Shown: positions 20,883 through 21,868 of the stretch, in pieces | Numbering within the stretch: the first letter of the stretch is position 1 | Layout of the letters: every line of letters begins with the position of its first letter | Assembly (NCBI GenBank): GCA_900767885.1 | Contig: CAAGAU010000041.1 | Coordinates: 1-21,868, forward strand | Length of the DNA stretch: 21,868 nt | Origin: Clostridia bacterium | GTDB lineage: Bacteria; Bacillota; Clostridia; Christensenellales; Borkfalkiaceae | Direction: 5' to 3' | Made by a program: the position numbers and the translations under genes | Notes under the pieces: generated by a model | Told to the model about the DNA's origin: nothing | Databases searched by the model: none | What the model saw: only the letters and a program-made list of their open reading frames with translations

Positions 20883-21868
20883 ATGAAAATAAAAAAGACT
20901 TTGCTTTTGATTTTAATAATTTTATTTTCGGCATGCGCCTTTACGGCTTGCGCAAAGGGGCTTTCCGCTCCCGAAAATTTGACGATCGACTTTAAAAACG
21001 ACCTTCTGATATGGGATAAAGTCAAAAACGCCGATAAATACGTGGTAGATACGGGCGAGGAAAAATATTACGCGGGCGTAACGCAGTTCGCCCTCGATAT
21101 TCTGCCCGCAGGCAAATATAGTTTTAAGGTGAAAGCCGTTACCGAGTCGGGTAAAGAGTCGGCTTGGTCGGAGAGCGTTGCTTACGAAAAGCAAGAGGTT
21201 TCGCCTTTTGAAATGAAACTTATAAACGCTAATACCGAGTACGAAATTAAAAGCGTAGGTATCGCTTCGGGCGAGGTTGTTATAGAGAATACTTATAAGG
21301 GTTTACCTATAACTTCGATAGGCGACAAGGCGTTTGCCAACTCTTACGTATCGTCGATAAAACTCGGCGACAATATAAAGTCGATAGGCAATTCGGCGTT
21401 TAAAAACTGCTCAAAACTCACCGCGATAACTTTAAACGAGGGACTTACCGAAATAGGCGATTACGCCTTTCAAAGTTGTTCCTCGCTCGAAAAAATAGAA
21501 ATGACCAAAACTCTTTTAACGCTCGGCGAATACGCGTTTTCGTATTGCACGGCTTTAAAGTCGGTCGAGTTAAACGGCGGTTGTAAAAAAATATCGGGCA
21601 ACGCTTTTGCCGATTGCCGCAGTATCGAAACGCTTGAAATTCCTTCGGGCGTAAAAGAGATAGGCGAGTACGCCTTTTCGGGTAATAAAAATCTTGCGGC
21701 GGTTGTACTGCCCGAGGGGATAGAAAAAATCGAAGAGGGCGCGTTTTACGGGTGTGCCGCTTTAAAGCAGATAACCGTTCCCGGGTCGGTCGTTGCAATC
21801 GGCAATATGGCGTTTATGAACGCCGCCGCTTTGGAAAAAGTTACGATAGAAAACGGCGTTAAGTCGAT
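20883..21868 (+). CDS. Lipoprotein with FN3-like domain and BspA-type leucine-rich repeats (partial)
   Basis: The gene starts at ATG 20883 after GAGG and runs off the window end with 328 complete codons. The lipoprotein signal is MKIKKTLLLILIILFSACAF, and C23 in FTAC is the best lipidation site. A fibronectin-III-like domain (about 28-108) has LSAPENLTID....LIWDKV.NADKYVV and ends AVTESGKESAWSE. From about residue 120 come BspA-type (LRR_5) repeats of roughly 23 residues, each with IGxxAF.xC..L. Eight such AF motifs are visible and they continue past the end. The protein should be anchored outside the membrane and is probably adhesive. It sits 7 bases after the VWA gene, so it belongs to the same operon and is a candidate client or partner. 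Confidence 0.9.
   Translation, partial: MKIKKTLLLILIILFSACAFTACAKGLSAPENLTIDFKNDLLIWDKVKNADKYVVDTGEEKYYAGVTQFALDILPAGKYSFKVKAVTESGKESAWSESVAYEKQEVSPFEMKLINANTEYEIKSVGIASGEVVIENTYKGLPITSIGDKAFANSYVSSIKLGDNIKSIGNSAFKNCSKLTAITLNEGLTEIGDYAFQSCSSLEKIEMTKTLLTLGEYAFSYCTALKSVELNGGCKKISGNAFADCRSIETLEIPSGVKEIGEYAFSGNKNLAAVVLPEGIEKIEEGAFYGCAALKQITVPGSVVAIGNMAFMNAAALEKVTIENGVKS

Noticed and set aside
21200..21868. Tandem nucleotide repeat or CRISPR-like array
   Set aside because: The periodicity is that of protein-level leucine-rich repeats of about 23 residues. The DNA copies are degenerate and have no spacer/repeat structure.

Overview
The window looks like chromosomal DNA from an anaerobic, probably gut-associated member of the Clostridia (Firmicutes), most likely uncultured. 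This rests on moderate GC with many AAA/GAA/ATA codons, frequent purine-rich ribosome-binding sites, the standard code with TAA/TGA stops, almost all genes on one strand in tight operons, and gene families typical of such genomes: GH94 phosphorylase, NagA/NagB, Big_2 and BspA-type leucine-rich lipoproteins, and MoxR/DUF58/VWA operons. No ribosomal marker is present, so the taxonomy is inference.

Region 1 (1-9544) is a sugar-catabolism locus, all on the + strand. It opens with the 3' end of an unidentified protein and a strong hairpin. Next come an ADP-ribosylglycohydrolase-fold protein with a C-terminal beta-sandwich and a short decayed stretch. In that stretch the first 15 codons of a DUF4127-type gene are joined to two fragments of a beta-glucuronidase (GH2). 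The intact run follows: GH1 beta-glycosidase, two Gfo/Idh/MocA oxidoreductases, a TIM-barrel sugar isomerase/epimerase, NagB-like deaminase, NagA deacetylase and a third Gfo/Idh/MocA enzyme. From the first Gfo/Idh/MocA gene onward spacing is 0-4 bp or genes overlap, so this part is surely one transcript. The likely job is intracellular breakdown of imported (amino-sugar-containing) glycosides, with the oxidoreductase/isomerase set possibly performing oxidative (3-keto) glycoside cleavage.

Region 2 (9545-12075) holds a weak terminator-like hairpin, a good promoter and a GH94 glycoside phosphorylase. It is transcribed separately but probably serves the same sugar economy.

Region 3 (12076-12560) is a 485-bp intergenic stretch. 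It contains a 40-codon minus-strand stub of a tyrosine recombinase with an excellent ribosome-binding site, a 9-bp inverted repeat, a near-consensus sigma-70 promoter (TTGACA-17-TATACT), and three TTAG-N6-CTAA palindromes placed upstream of, just downstream of, and about 90 bp downstream of that promoter. The arrangement resembles multi-operator control by a dimeric repressor.

Region 4 (12561-21868) is an envelope operon of tightly spaced or overlapping genes. It encodes a Big_2 lipoprotein, a three-helix membrane protein carrying an InlB-B-repeat-like domain, a MoxR AAA+ ATPase, a DUF58 protein, a BatA-like membrane protein with an altered MIDAS, a large membrane protein with two VWA domains, and a lipoprotein with one FN3-like domain and BspA-type leucine-rich repeats that runs off the window. 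The MoxR/DUF58/VWA core is a known type of chaperone-like system. Its packaging with three putative surface modules and the palindromic control region is the most interesting thing in the window.
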